DNA of 60,349 nt. It comes from an uncultured Collinsella sp. GTDB lineage: Bacteria > Actinomycetota > Coriobacteriia > Coriobacteriales > Coriobacteriaceae. Location of the stretch: the NCBI GenBank assembly GCA_902489775.1, contig CABUBH010000006.1:1-60349 (forward strand). The letters run 5' to 3'. Below the pieces are notes generated by a model. That model saw only the letters and a list, made by a program, of their open reading frames with translations, had not been told where the DNA came from and did not search any database. A program made the translations under genes and the position numbers. Of this stretch, positions 1-8,921 are shown in pieces (position 1 is the first letter of the stretch; every line of letters begins with the position of its first letter).

Positions 1-8
1 AAGATGGT

Positions 9-39
9 GACGGAGACGCAAATAGCGCCTCCGTCTTTT
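9..39 (+). terminator. Rho-independent terminator of an upstream gene
   Basis: An 11-bp stem (9-19 with 25-35, one mismatch) around loop AAATA is followed by TTTT. It ends transcription coming from left of the window. Confidence 0.7.
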
Positions 40-70
40 GAATGTGATGAAGGTGTGGCGAACGAGCTTA

Positions 71-145
71 AAACTTCCGTAAATGTGATAAATGTCACGT
101 TTTACCTAGGGTAAAATGTGGGAAATATCACGTTTACGGAAGTTT
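71..145. promoter_or_regulatory. Nested palindrome upstream of the DUF4143 ATPase
   Basis: The outer arms 71-89 and 127-145 pair over 19 bp with one mismatch. Inside them TTTTACC (100-106) pairs with GGTAAAA (110-116). The element stops 19 bp before the ATG at 165. It may be an operator or a 5' RNA hairpin; which one cannot be told from sequence. Confidence 0.6.
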
Positions 146-164
146 CTTTGCGGGAGGTTCGGTC

Positions 165-1529
165 ATGCAGCGAGATATCATTGCCAAGCTTAACGCTTGG
201 AAAGCGTCGGAATATCGTAAGCCGCTTATCCTTAAGGGGGCGCGCCAGGTTGGAAAGACGTGGGCGCTTAAGGAGTTCGGCCGAACCTCGTACCTCAATT
301 TTGTGTATCTGACGCTCGAGGAGCCGTCACCTGGGGTACAGAGCGAGTACGCTCAGTTTTTCGAAGGTACGCGCGATCCTCGACGGATCATCTCAAATCT
401 TTCCCTGGCACTTGGACAGCCTATCGAGCCCGGCGAAACGCTGCTTATTATTGATGAGATCCAGGATTGTCCTTCTGCAGTCGGCGCCCTTAAATACTTC
501 TGTGACGAGGCCCCCGAGTATCACGTCGCATGCGCAGGGTCTTTGTTGGGCGTTCGCTTGTCCCGTGAGATCAGCGCTTTTCCGGTGGGAAAGGTCGAGT
601 TCATGGAGATGCGCCCCATGAGCTTTTCCGAGTTTCTGAAAGCCGAGGGCGCTGCAAACTACGACGAATACCTTGGCGGCCTGGATCAGATCGAGACAGT
701 GCCCGATTTCTTCCATGTCCGTCTCGTCGAGCATCTTCGTCGTTATTTTGCATGCGGCGGCATGCCAGAGGCTCTTGGCCGGTGGGTGGAGACGGGCGAT
801 ATCGTTCAGGTCGATAAGGTGTTGTCTGATCTCTTGGATTCCTACGAGCGCGATTTTGCCAAGCATGGTGGCCGTGCGCAGTTCGCCAAGCTTTCGCAAA
901 TATGGAACTCGATTCCAACTCAGTTGGCGCGCGAGAATAAAAAGTTCGTTTGGGGTGCGGTGCGCGAGGGGGCTCGTGCTCGAGAATACGAGGATGCTCT
1001 GGAATGGCTTGCCGATGCTGGGCTCATCACGGCGGTTCGCCTTAATGCTGCCGGTGGCGTGCCGCTCTCTGCATACGATGACCTCAAGGCATTTAAGGTC
1101 TACTGTCTTGATGTCGGTTTGCTGCGCCGCATGGCAAGGCTGGATGCGTCCGCTTTTGCCATCTCGGATGCGCTATTTTCCGAGTTCAAAGGTTCGTTTG
1201 CCGAGAACTATGTGCTTCAGGCATTACTTTCACAGTTAGATGCTGCTCCGCGTTATTGGACAAACGAGAAGCCGAAGCACGAAGTCGATTTTTTGATTCA
1301 GGTCGGAAACGAAATCGTTCCCGTCGAGGTCAAATCGGGAGAGGTCGTTCATTCCAAGAGCCTTAAGTACTATGCCGACAAGCATGCGGAGACGACTCCA
1401 TTGAGGGTCCGCTACTCACTTAAGAACCTAAAGCTCGACGACGGGGTGCTCAACATTCCGTTGTATTTGGCTGATCGATCTGTCCCTCTTATCAAAAAGG
1501 CGCTTGATTGTGCGCATCTTGACGTTTAG
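165..1529 (+). CDS. AAA ATPase with C-terminal DUF4143 domain
   Basis: A 454-residue single-copy P-loop protein. It has Walker A GARQVGKTW (about residues 25-33), Walker B LLIIDEIQ (about 92-99) and an AGSLLG sensor segment. The C-terminal part carries EVDFLI and PVEVKSG, the acidic and lysine motif typical of the PD-(D/E)XK-like fold in DUF4143 proteins. The start at 165 is supported by GGGAGG upstream. Members of this family are common in multiple copies in gut Actinobacteria and Bacteroidetes; their role is not established (a DNA-related or defence-like role is often guessed). It stands alone, between a terminator and a convergent AraC gene, with a nested palindrome as its leader. Confidence 0.85.
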   Translation: MQRDIIAKLNAWKASEYRKPLILKGARQVGKTWALKEFGRTSYLNFVYLTLEEPSPGVQSEYAQFFEGTRDPRRIISNLSLALGQPIEPGETLLIIDEIQDCPSAVGALKYFCDEAPEYHVACAGSLLGVRLSREISAFPVGKVEFMEMRPMSFSEFLKAEGAANYDEYLGGLDQIETVPDFFHVRLVEHLRRYFACGGMPEALGRWVETGDIVQVDKVLSDLLDSYERDFAKHGGRAQFAKLSQIWNSIPTQLARENKKFVWGAVREGARAREYEDALEWLADAGLITAVRLNAAGGVPLSAYDDLKAFKVYCLDVGLLRRMARLDASAFAISDALFSEFKGSFAENYVLQALLSQLDAAPRYWTNEKPKHEVDFLIQVGNEIVPVEVKSGEVVHSKSLKYYADKHAETTPLRVRYSLKNLKLDDGVLNIPLYLADRSVPLIKKALDCAHLDV

Positions 1530-1593
1530 ATCCCGGGTGAGCTGACGGGCGGCGGCTAATTAATCGCTCCGTTACGGCCAGGGAGCTTGGGCC

Positions 1594-2592
1594 TTAGCGA
1601 TGCTTGCTTCGCCAAGCCGTGGGTGTCATGCCGGTGTATTGTTTGAACGCTTGGGCGAAGGCCGCCTGTTGGGGATAGCCGAGTCGCTCGGCTACTTGAG
1701 CTATCGAAAGGGGGCTGTCGGCCAAAAGGTCCTGCGCGCGTTCCATACGATGCCTCCGCATATAGGAGCCCAGTGATTCGCCCGTCTGGACTTTAAAGGT
1801 GGCGCAGAGTTTGGAGCGGCTTGTGTAGAGCCGCTCGGCGACCTCGTCCACGCCGATGCGACGCCCCTCGTCAAGGGCGCGCTCGACAGCCAGGATCGCT
1901 TCTTCGACAATGTCCAGAGCGGCCTGTGTCCCTTCGGCCTGACGTGCCTGCTTGTGGGCTGTTCGCGCGTACGCCAGCTCGGCAACCATGGTCTCTACGG
2001 TACCCTTCATGTAAAGATGCCCGCCCGTGACACGAGCGCGCGTCTCATCGAGACGGCAGAGTGTCCGATCGATCGCCGATAGCGCTTCTTCGCCCCACGA
2101 CTCGGCAAAGGCGTCAAAAAGCCCAGCGAATTCGCCGGGGTAGCGGCGTTCGAAATCGTCGAAGTATCTCGGTAGGAATAACACCGAGCGCGAGTGATAG
2201 AGCTGTCCGGCGTATAACGGACTGAGCTCGTTTCCGCAGGTATCCTGGATAAAACTACAAATTGCATTGCTCGGCCACGACCCGCGCAACGGCTTGAGGT
2301 TTGCGGGTGTTATGCCTATCTCGGGCATGCAGGTGAGCGTGGCGCTGCTGATTTGGCTCACGCAGGCGTATGGCTCGGGTGTGTATTCGGCCAGGTACAT
2401 ATCGTGCGTCGGGGTGATGAAATGCTCCATGACGATGCAGGTGGGGGAGAGGGGCATGATCCATGCGCGTCCGTGCGCCCGATCGTTTGCCACCTCGCCG
2501 GTAAAGACGGCGCCCTTGCCGGAAAGCTCCAGGCCAAACTGCTCAAACTGCGGCGCGTAGAGCTTGGTTATGTTGGTCGCGGCCCGATGCAT
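1594..2592 (-). CDS. AraC-family transcriptional regulator
   Basis: A 332-residue protein whose last ~100 residues form the double helix-turn-helix of AraC/XylS regulators (VAERLYTSRSKLCATFK, then IAQVAERLGYPQQAAFAQAFK). The N-terminal ~220 residues are a ligand-sensing region with no clear sugar-binding cupin motif. The start at 2592 follows GGAAGGGGAC. It is divergent from the ABC transporter pair beginning at 2713, the same arrangement as YbtA with YbtPQ in siderophore systems, so it probably controls that pair. The ligand is unknown. Confidence 0.88.
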   Translation of the reverse strand: MHRAATNITKLYAPQFEQFGLELSGKGAVFTGEVANDRAHGRAWIMPLSPTCIVMEHFITPTHDMYLAEYTPEPYACVSQISSATLTCMPEIGITPANLKPLRGSWPSNAICSFIQDTCGNELSPLYAGQLYHSRSVLFLPRYFDDFERRYPGEFAGLFDAFAESWGEEALSAIDRTLCRLDETRARVTGGHLYMKGTVETMVAELAYARTAHKQARQAEGTQAALDIVEEAILAVERALDEGRRIGVDEVAERLYTSRSKLCATFKVQTGESLGSYMRRHRMERAQDLLADSPLSIAQVAERLGYPQQAAFAQAFKQYTGMTPTAWRSKHR

Positions 2593-2670
2593 TTTCGAAA
2601 GCGTCCCCTTCCTTTGCGAAAACGTCCACGCCTGGCTCGATTGTGAGCCTTGACTAACATATCAATGATA

Positions 2671-2691
2671 AGTTGATTGAGGTTAACTCTC
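2671..2691. promoter_or_regulatory. Candidate operator, GTTAA-centred palindrome
   Basis: GAG-GTTAA-CTC lies within an imperfect larger dyad (TTGA...TCAA) just upstream of the ABC transporter start. The same AGGTTAACT core recurs at 6320-6328 ahead of the metal P-type ATPase unit, suggesting one shared, possibly metal-responsive, regulator. This is inference from two sites. Confidence 0.4.
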
Positions 2692-2712
2692 AAGCCGTCA
2701 GAAGGGAACCTC

Positions 2713-4539
2713 ATGGCAAAGGGATCAAAAAGGGAAGGCGTCGGTATCGGCGAGTTGCTCGCGTATGCCGGCGACCGTAAATTCCTAACTTATTTGGGCA
2801 TGGCTCTCTCGGCGCTCTCGCAGCTGCTGAGCTTTGGCCCGTACGTGTGCATTTGGCTTGTCGCGCGCGATTTGATCGCCGTGGCGCCTAACTGGAGCGA
2901 AGCCACCGATATCGCGATGTACGGTTGGTGGGCCGTGGGGTTTGCGCTGGCAAGCATCGTAGCTTATTTCGTGGGGCTCATGTGCACGCACCTGTCTGCG
3001 TTTCGCTGCGCGTCCAATATCCGTAAGGCCACGAGCGAGCACCTGCTTAAGTTGCCGCTCGGCTACTTCGACACGCATGCCACCGGCGAGCTGCGTCGCA
3101 TTGTAGACGGGTGCGCCGCCTCCACCGAGACTTTGCTCGCACACATGCTGCCCGATATCGCGGGCGCCGTCGCCATGGTCGCAGGTCTGCTCGTGCTGCT
3201 TTTCGCTCTCGATTGGCGCTTGGGCGCGGCATGCCTCATCTCGGTGGCCATTTCGTTTGGCGCCATGGCCACCATGATGAGCGGCAAAGGCGCCGAGTTC
3301 ATGAAGGCCTACATGGGAGCGCTGGTCAAGATGAACAAGACCGGCACCGAATACGTACGCGGCATCCCCGTGGTCAAGGTGTTTCAGCAGACGGTCTACT
3401 CCTTTAAGGCCTTCCACGATGCGATCGCCGAATACGCCGACATGGCACAAAACTATGCGGGCACGTTCTGTCGAGGTCCGCAGGTACTCAACCTTACCGC
3501 GCTCAATGGTCTTGTGGCATTCCTGTTGCCCGTGGCGTTGCTGTTGGCGCCGGGCGAGACGGACTTCGCGCATTTTATGGCCAACTTCACGTTTTACGCG
3601 ATATTTTCGGCCGTGGTACCGACGGCCATGACCAAGCTCATGTTTGTGGGCGAGGCCTCTCAGATGAGTGCCGATTCGCTGGCTCGCATCCGAAGCGTCA
3701 TGGATTCCAAGCAGCTCTCCGTGCCCGCCCAACCCAAGCACCCTGCCGGCGGCGACGTGCGATTTGAGGATGTGAGCTTTACGTACGAGGGTGCCAAAGC
3801 ACCTGCCGTTAGCCATGTGAGCTTTAGCGTTTCCACGGGTAGCACCCTTGCGCTGGTGGGTCCTTCGGGTGGCGGCAAGTCAACCTGCGCAAGCCTGATT
3901 CCTCGTTTTTGGGATGTCTCTTCGGGCCGCGTACTCGTGGGCGGTGTGGACGTTCGCGATATGGATCCGCACGAGCTTATGGACCAGGTTGCCTTCGTGT
4001 TCCAGACCAACCAGCTGTTCCGGCAAACACTTGCCGATAACGTACGCGCCTCCAAGCCTACGGCCACTGACGACGAAGTGCGTGCGGCCCTCTCCGCAGC
4101 TCAGTGCGACGACATTGTGGCCAAGCTCCCACAGGGCATCAATACCATGCTCGGCGCCGGCGGAGCATATCTTTCGGGCGGCGAGGTCCAGCGCGTGGCA
4201 CTCGCCCGCGCGATCCTTAAAGACGCGCCTATCGTGGTGCTCGATGAGGCCACGGCGTTTGCCGATCCCGAGAACGAGGCACTCATCCAGCGCGCCTTTA
4301 GCAAGCTGGCGGCGGGTCGCACGGTCATTATGATTGCGCACCGACTCTCGACTGTAGTGGGCGCAGACCAAATCGTGGTGCTCAACCAGGGCAGCGTGCA
4401 GGAGTCGGGTACTCATGCCGAGTTGCTGTCCCAAGAGGGTTTGTATGCCAAGATGCGGGCCGAATACGAACAGGCCGCGAGCTGGAAAATCACTGCAGCG
4501 ACCGCGGATGCCGCCGTCACGAAGGGAGGCGAGGCCTAA
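2713..4539 (+). CDS. ABC transporter, fused permease and ATPase, first subunit
   Basis: A 608-residue half-transporter: six-helix exporter-type membrane domain (about 1-330) and a nucleotide-binding domain with Walker A GPSGGGKST, signature LSGGEVQRVALARA, and Walker B IVVLDEATAF followed by ADPENE. The ATG at 2713 is preferred over the in-frame TTG at 2677 because AGAAGGGAAC precedes it. The stop abuts the start of the second half-transporter, so the two most likely form a heterodimer. The nearest known layout is the YbtP/YbtQ or IrtA/IrtB type, exporter-fold proteins that import ferric siderophores, again beside an AraC gene. A drug or peptide exporter cannot be excluded. Confidence 0.85.
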   Translation: MAKGSKREGVGIGELLAYAGDRKFLTYLGMALSALSQLLSFGPYVCIWLVARDLIAVAPNWSEATDIAMYGWWAVGFALASIVAYFVGLMCTHLSAFRCASNIRKATSEHLLKLPLGYFDTHATGELRRIVDGCAASTETLLAHMLPDIAGAVAMVAGLLVLLFALDWRLGAACLISVAISFGAMATMMSGKGAEFMKAYMGALVKMNKTGTEYVRGIPVVKVFQQTVYSFKAFHDAIAEYADMAQNYAGTFCRGPQVLNLTALNGLVAFLLPVALLLAPGETDFAHFMANFTFYAIFSAVVPTAMTKLMFVGEASQMSADSLARIRSVMDSKQLSVPAQPKHPAGGDVRFEDVSFTYEGAKAPAVSHVSFSVSTGSTLALVGPSGGGKSTCASLIPRFWDVSSGRVLVGGVDVRDMDPHELMDQVAFVFQTNQLFRQTLADNVRASKPTATDDEVRAALSAAQCDDIVAKLPQGINTMLGAGGAYLSGGEVQRVALARAILKDAPIVVLDEATAFADPENEALIQRAFSKLAAGRTVIMIAHRLSTVVGADQIVVLNQGSVQESGTHAELLSQEGLYAKMRAEYEQAASWKITAATADAAVTKGGEA

Positions 4540-6297
4540 ATGTTCGCCTCATTCCAAAAGAAGTATTTCCTATCCGATAAAGGCGTCGCCGGCGTAAAGC
4601 GCGGCATTTTCTGGACCACGCTCACCAATCTTATTACCATGGCCGGCATGGGCTTTTTATTCCTGGTCATGGCCGGTTTTGTCGAACATCTCGCCACTGG
4701 CGCCGACCTGCCGGATGCCCTGCCGATCGTGGGCGGCCTCGTGGTCTTTTTTGTGTTGCTCTTTGCCTCTAACTGGCAGCAGTATTACTACACCTACTGC
4801 ATCTTTTACGAGGAGTGCGGCAAGCAGCGTATGGAGATCGCCGAGCGCTTGCGCAAACTGCCGCTGTCGTTTTTTGGTCGTCGTGATCTGGCCGATTTAA
4901 CCGAGACCATCATGGGCGACGTCCAGGCCATGGAGCACGCCTACAGCCACGTGCTGGGAGAGCTTTGGGGTGCCATCATCGCAAGCGCCATTGTGTTCGT
5001 GGCGTCGCTGTTCTTTTGCTGGCAGCTGGCGATCGCGGCGTTTTGGAGCGTTCCCGTGGCCTTTGCCGTGCTGTATCTAACACGCGGCCCCATGACTCCG
5101 GTGTTCGACCGCGTGCGTGCCGAGAAGGTCAAGGTTACCGAGGCAATTCAAGAGACGCTCGACTGCGTTCGCGAGATCCGCGCCACCAACCAGGAGGCCC
5201 ATTATCTTGAGGGACTCAACGCCGTGATCGATGCCGAGGAGCGCGAGACCACCAAGGGCGAGCTCGCTAACGGGCTTTTGGTTAACTCCGCCTTTGCCAT
5301 CCTGCGTCTGGGCATTGCCACCACGCTGGTCACGGGTGCCGCGATGGTCGCCTCCGGGCAGGTCGACTTTTTGGTGATGTTTGCCTTCCTGCTTATGGTG
5401 AGCCGTATCTATGCACCCTTTGACCAAGCGTTAATGTTAATGTCCGAGCTGTTTGCCGCCGAGTCGTCTGCCAAGCGCATGCATTCCATCATGGAAGAGC
5501 CTGTGGCGCGGGGCAGCGAGAAATTTGAGCCCGTGGGCCACGATGTGGTGTTCGATCACGTGGCATTTGGCTATGGTGCGGGCGAGGACGGCCGTGCCGG
5601 CGAGAAAGTTCTTACCGATGTGAGCTTTACCGCCAAGGAAGGCGAAGTTACGGCGCTGGTCGGTCCTTCGGGTTCCGGTAAGTCTACGGTGAGCCGCCTG
5701 GCCGCGCGCTTTTGGGATGCCACCGAAGGCACGGTCACCGTGGGTGGCGTGGATGTTGCGGGCGTTGATCCCGAGGTGCTGCTGCGCGACTACGCCATTG
5801 TGTTCCAAGACGTGCTGCTCTTTGACGACACGGTGATGGGAAACATCCGCCTCGGGCGTCGTGATGCCACCGATGAGGAAGTGCTTGCGGCCGCGCGTGC
5901 CGCCAACTGCGACGAGTTCGTGAACCGCATGCCGCAGGGCTACGACACCATGATCGGCGAGAACGGCTCCAAACTCTCCGGTGGCGAGCGCCAGCGCATC
6001 TCCATCGCCCGCGCGCTGCTCAAAGACGCGCCCATCGTGCTGTTGGACGAGGCGACGGCAAGCTTGGATGTGGAGAATGAGACCGTGGTACAGCAGGCAC
6101 TCTCCCGTCTGCTTGCAGGTAAGACGGTTATCGTTATTGCCCACCGTATGCGTACGGTGGAAAATGCCGACAAAATCGTTGTGCTCAAGGATGGTGTGGT
6201 TGCCGAGCAGGGTGCTTCGGCTCAGCTCAAGGCGGCAGGTGGAGAATTTGCCCGTATGGTCGCACTGCAAAAGGAAGCGGCTGCCTGGCAGCTGTAG
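4540..6297 (+). CDS. ABC transporter, fused permease and ATPase, second subunit
   Basis: A 585-residue half-transporter directly following the first (TAA then ATG with no gap). The membrane domain spans about 1-310. The ATPase domain has GPSGSGKST, LSGGERQRISIARA and IVLLDEATASLDVENE. The ATPase motifs are canonical in this subunit; in the first subunit the residue after Walker B differs (AFADP instead of ASLDV), a common asymmetry of heterodimeric exporters-fold pairs. Translational coupling and the shared upstream AraC gene support one transport complex. The proposed substrate is a siderophore or small metabolite, by analogy only. Confidence 0.85.
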   Translation: MFASFQKKYFLSDKGVAGVKRGIFWTTLTNLITMAGMGFLFLVMAGFVEHLATGADLPDALPIVGGLVVFFVLLFASNWQQYYYTYCIFYEECGKQRMEIAERLRKLPLSFFGRRDLADLTETIMGDVQAMEHAYSHVLGELWGAIIASAIVFVASLFFCWQLAIAAFWSVPVAFAVLYLTRGPMTPVFDRVRAEKVKVTEAIQETLDCVREIRATNQEAHYLEGLNAVIDAEERETTKGELANGLLVNSAFAILRLGIATTLVTGAAMVASGQVDFLVMFAFLLMVSRIYAPFDQALMLMSELFAAESSAKRMHSIMEEPVARGSEKFEPVGHDVVFDHVAFGYGAGEDGRAGEKVLTDVSFTAKEGEVTALVGPSGSGKSTVSRLAARFWDATEGTVTVGGVDVAGVDPEVLLRDYAIVFQDVLLFDDTVMGNIRLGRRDATDEEVLAAARAANCDEFVNRMPQGYDTMIGENGSKLSGGERQRISIARALLKDAPIVLLDEATASLDVENETVVQQALSRLLAGKTVIVIAHRMRTVENADKIVVLKDGVVAEQGASAQLKAAGGEFARMVALQKEAAAWQL

Positions 6298-6315
6298 GAA
6301 AGGGGACCAAGATTT

Positions 6316-6361
6316 CCAAAGGTTAACTTTGGTTGACCATAATAGTTCGACTAAACTAGTC
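6316..6361. promoter_or_regulatory. Candidate operators and promoter region of the DUF6110/P-type ATPase unit
   Basis: Two short dyads: CCAAAG-GTTAA-CTTTGG (6316-6332) and GACTA-AAC-TAGTC (6349-6361), flanking a TTGACC hexamer at 6333-6338. The first shares its AGGTTAACT core with the site at 2679-2687. DtxR/MntR-type metalloregulators bind dyads of this general sort, but the assignment is inference. Confidence 0.4.
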
Positions 6362-6441
6362 TCAAAGCGTGCTCGAGCAAACTAATGAACTCGGGTGCTA
6401 AGGCACCATGCCGCGCTTGTGCGGCAAAAGGGAGAAGCAAC

Positions 6442-6687
6442 ATGAAGAAGTCGACGTTTAACACCCTGCTTGTCGGTGGCGGTTTTCTGCTTGGCACGGC
6501 CGGCATCAAGCTGCTTAGCAGCGCTCCGGTAAAGAATGCCTGCGTGCAGGGTATCGCGTGCGGCATGCGCATCAAGAACGGCTACCAGGACATGGTCGAG
6601 CAGGCCAAGGCCGAGGTCGACGACATGGTTGCCGAGGCTGCCTACATCACCCAGAGCGAGGCCGCTGCGGACAAGGCAGCCGAGTAG
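6442..6687 (+). CDS. Small single-span membrane protein, DUF6110-like
   Basis: An 81-residue protein with an N-terminal hydrophobic, glycine-rich segment (LLVGGGFLLGTAGIKLLSS, about 7-25) and an acidic, alanine-rich C-terminal helix. The ATG at 6442 follows GGGAGAAG; a longer in-frame start at 6385 lacks a ribosome site. Small proteins of this shape (DUF6110) are found next to metal P1B-type ATPases, as here, with an 18-bp gap to the next gene. It may be an accessory subunit or regulator of the pump. The family assignment is from memory of the pattern and is moderate. Confidence 0.65.
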   Translation: MKKSTFNTLLVGGGFLLGTAGIKLLSSAPVKNACVQGIACGMRIKNGYQDMVEQAKAEVDDMVAEAAYITQSEAAADKAAE

Positions 6688-6705
6688 CACTCCCAGGCAC
6701 AAACT

Positions 6706-8781
6706 ATGAGATTCTCGATTATCAGCGAGATCCCCGGCAGGACCCGCCTCCAGTTGGCGGGTCCTGTGCCAGAGAGCGATCTCGATGCGCTTCTAAAGCT
6801 CAGCGGCGAAATCGATGGTGTGCGCAAGGTGCGCGTCTACGGCCGCATCGGCCAGATGGCGCTCGAATATGACGAGCAGCGTCGCACGGCCGTGCTGGCC
6901 GCCGTCGGTGCGCTCGACGCTCAGGCCATTGCCGACGCAAAGACAGGTTACGTGATGCAGCTTGAGCCACGCAAGCACAAACTCGTTATGGACCTGGCGA
7001 CACTCGTCGGTGCCCATTACGCACGTCGCTGGTTCTTGCCGACGCCTCTGCGTGCGGTGTTTGTCGTGGCCGGTTACATGGCATTTTTGCGCGCTGCCCT
7101 TCATGAGCTGGCGCAGCCGCGCCTGACCGTTCCTGTGCTCGACGCTTCGGCCATTGGTATCTCGTTTGTCAAACGCGATGTCGATACCGCGGGCCAGACG
7201 ATGTTCCTGCTCAACGTGGGCGAGCTGCTCGAGGACTACACCCGCGCCATGAGCGAAAACGAGCTCATCAACTCGCTGCTCGATGTGCCCGACAAGGCGC
7301 AAAAGGTCGTCGGCGACACCGAGGTAAGTGTTGCCGCGACCGAGCTTGAGCCCGGCGATCTGGTAGCCGTGCGCACTGGCATGTCCATTTGCATCGACGG
7401 TGTTGTCGAGCAGGGGAGCGCCATGGTCAACCAAGCGACCCTGACCGGCGAGCCGCTTGCCGTCGAGCGCAGCGTGGGCGACGATGTGTTCGCCGGTACC
7501 GTCGTGGAAGACGGCAGCATCTTGGTGCGCGTGCGCGCCAACACGGCGCAGACCAAGCTCCGCTCGATCGTCTCGCTCGTGCAGACGGCCGATTCGCTCA
7601 AGTCCGAGGGCCAGTCGCACATGGAAGACCTCGCCAACAAGATCGTCCCGTGGAACTTCCTGCTCGCGGGCCTGGTTGCGCTTACCACCCGCAGCCTCAT
7701 CAAGACCTCGGCGGCACTGATGGTCGACTACTCGTGCGCACTCAAGCTCACGGGTTCCGTCGCCGTCATGACTGCCATGAGCGATGCTGCCAAGATGGGT
7801 GTTATGGTCAAGGGCGCCAAGTACTTTGAGTCGTTTGCCAAGGCCGACACCATTGTGTTTGATAAGACCGGCACGCTTACCGAGGCGCAGCCGCGTCTTG
7901 CCTGCGTGCTCACCACCGATGGTTGGAGCGAGGACGAGATCCTGCGCCTTTCCGCTTGCTTGGAGGAGCATTTTCCGCATCCGGTGGCGCGTGCCGTGGT
8001 CAACGCCGCCCGCGAGCGCGGGCTCGAGCACCGCGAGCGCCATGCCGCCGTCGAGTACATCGTGGCGCACGGCATCGCTTCGTCCATTGAAGGGCGTCGC
8101 GCCATCATCGGTTCCGCGCACTTTGTATTTGAGGATGAGAGCGCGCAGCTCGAGTCCGACATTAAGGAGCAAATCGAGTCCCAGATGCAGGGGCTGTCGC
8201 CGCTGTACCTGGCGGTCGATGGCACCGTTGTGGGCGTGCTCGGTATCGAGGACCCGCTTAAGCCCGGGGTTCGCGAGGCTATCGCCGACTTGCACGCGTT
8301 GGGCGTTAAGCACGTGGTCATGCTCACGGGCGACTCGGAGCGCACGGCCGAGCGCATTGCTCGCGAGGCGGGTGTCGACGAGTTTAAGGCCGAGCTGCTG
8401 CCCGAGGACAAGTACGCGTATGTTGAGCGCATTAAGGGCGAGGGGCGCCACGTTGCCATGGTGGGCGACGGCGTCAACGATTCGCCGGCACTCGGTTTGG
8501 CCGACGTGGGGCTGGCAATGGGCGGTGGAAGCGACATCGCCAAGGAGGTCGCCGATATCATCCTGACCGATACGGATCTTGCCGCGATCGTGCGCCTGCG
8601 CCGCATGAGCCAGGGCCTCATTGATCGTCTGACGAGTTCCTATTCTAAGGTGATGCTCACCAACTCGGCGCTCCTGGCGCTGGGCATTACCGGCGCGATT
8701 ACCCCGCAGGCGTCGTCGCTGCTGCACAATGGCTCGACGATTGCCTACAGCCTGAGCAACGCGAAAGCATATCTGCGCTAG
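6706..8781 (+). CDS. Heavy-metal-type P-type ATPase (P1B-like)
   Basis: A 691-residue pump. The N-terminal ~70 residues resemble an HMA fold without the CxxC metal site. The actuator TGEP is at about 247-250, phosphorylation motif DKTGTLT begins at D386, an HP motif lies in FPHPVARA, and GDGVNDSPAL closes the P domain. The membrane metal-site motif is unusual: S343-C344-A-L-K347, where CPC, CPH or SPC is usual. This SCxxK form occurs in a subgroup thought to move metals other than copper, possibly manganese or iron. It forms an operon with the small membrane protein upstream and ends at a strong terminator. Confidence 0.88.
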   Translation: MRFSIISEIPGRTRLQLAGPVPESDLDALLKLSGEIDGVRKVRVYGRIGQMALEYDEQRRTAVLAAVGALDAQAIADAKTGYVMQLEPRKHKLVMDLATLVGAHYARRWFLPTPLRAVFVVAGYMAFLRAALHELAQPRLTVPVLDASAIGISFVKRDVDTAGQTMFLLNVGELLEDYTRAMSENELINSLLDVPDKAQKVVGDTEVSVAATELEPGDLVAVRTGMSICIDGVVEQGSAMVNQATLTGEPLAVERSVGDDVFAGTVVEDGSILVRVRANTAQTKLRSIVSLVQTADSLKSEGQSHMEDLANKIVPWNFLLAGLVALTTRSLIKTSAALMVDYSCALKLTGSVAVMTAMSDAAKMGVMVKGAKYFESFAKADTIVFDKTGTLTEAQPRLACVLTTDGWSEDEILRLSACLEEHFPHPVARAVVNAARERGLEHRERHAAVEYIVAHGIASSIEGRRAIIGSAHFVFEDESAQLESDIKEQIESQMQGLSPLYLAVDGTVVGVLGIEDPLKPGVREAIADLHALGVKHVVMLTGDSERTAERIAREAGVDEFKAELLPEDKYAYVERIKGEGRHVAMVGDGVNDSPALGLADVGLAMGGGSDIAKEVADIILTDTDLAAIVRLRRMSQGLIDRLTSSYSKVMLTNSALLALGITGAITPQASSLLHNGSTIAYSLSNAKAYLR

Positions 8782-8801
8782 CATTTTTGCTTGAGTTTAT
8801 G

Positions 8802-8848
8802 GCCTGCGCCCGGGCGGCATTGCCGTCGTCCGGGTGCGGGCTTTTTTT
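8802..8848 (+). terminator. Rho-independent terminator after the P-type ATPase
   Basis: A GC-rich stem (8802-8818 with 8825-8841, with mismatches) is followed by seven T. Confidence 0.85.
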
Positions 8849-8852
8849 GCGT

Positions 8853-8900
8853 TTGACCGTGTGCTATCAGCCCTATATAGTGATGCTAGCAATGATAGCA
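8853..8900 (+). promoter_or_regulatory. Promoter and operator of the toxin-antitoxin pair
   Basis: TTGACC (8853-8858), a 17-nt spacer and TATAGT (8876-8881) make a good vegetative promoter. TGCTATCA (8862-8869) and its exact reverse complement TGATAGCA (8893-8900) bracket the -10, with a self-complementary TGCTAGCA at 8884-8891 between them. This fits antitoxin autoregulation. Confidence 0.6.
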
Positions 8901-8921
8901 GGCGAGAGGAGCGTGATCGAT

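Noticed and set aside
6793..8784. A 663-codon minus-strand frame
   Set aside because: It is antisense to the P-type ATPase, which has full motifs on the plus strand.
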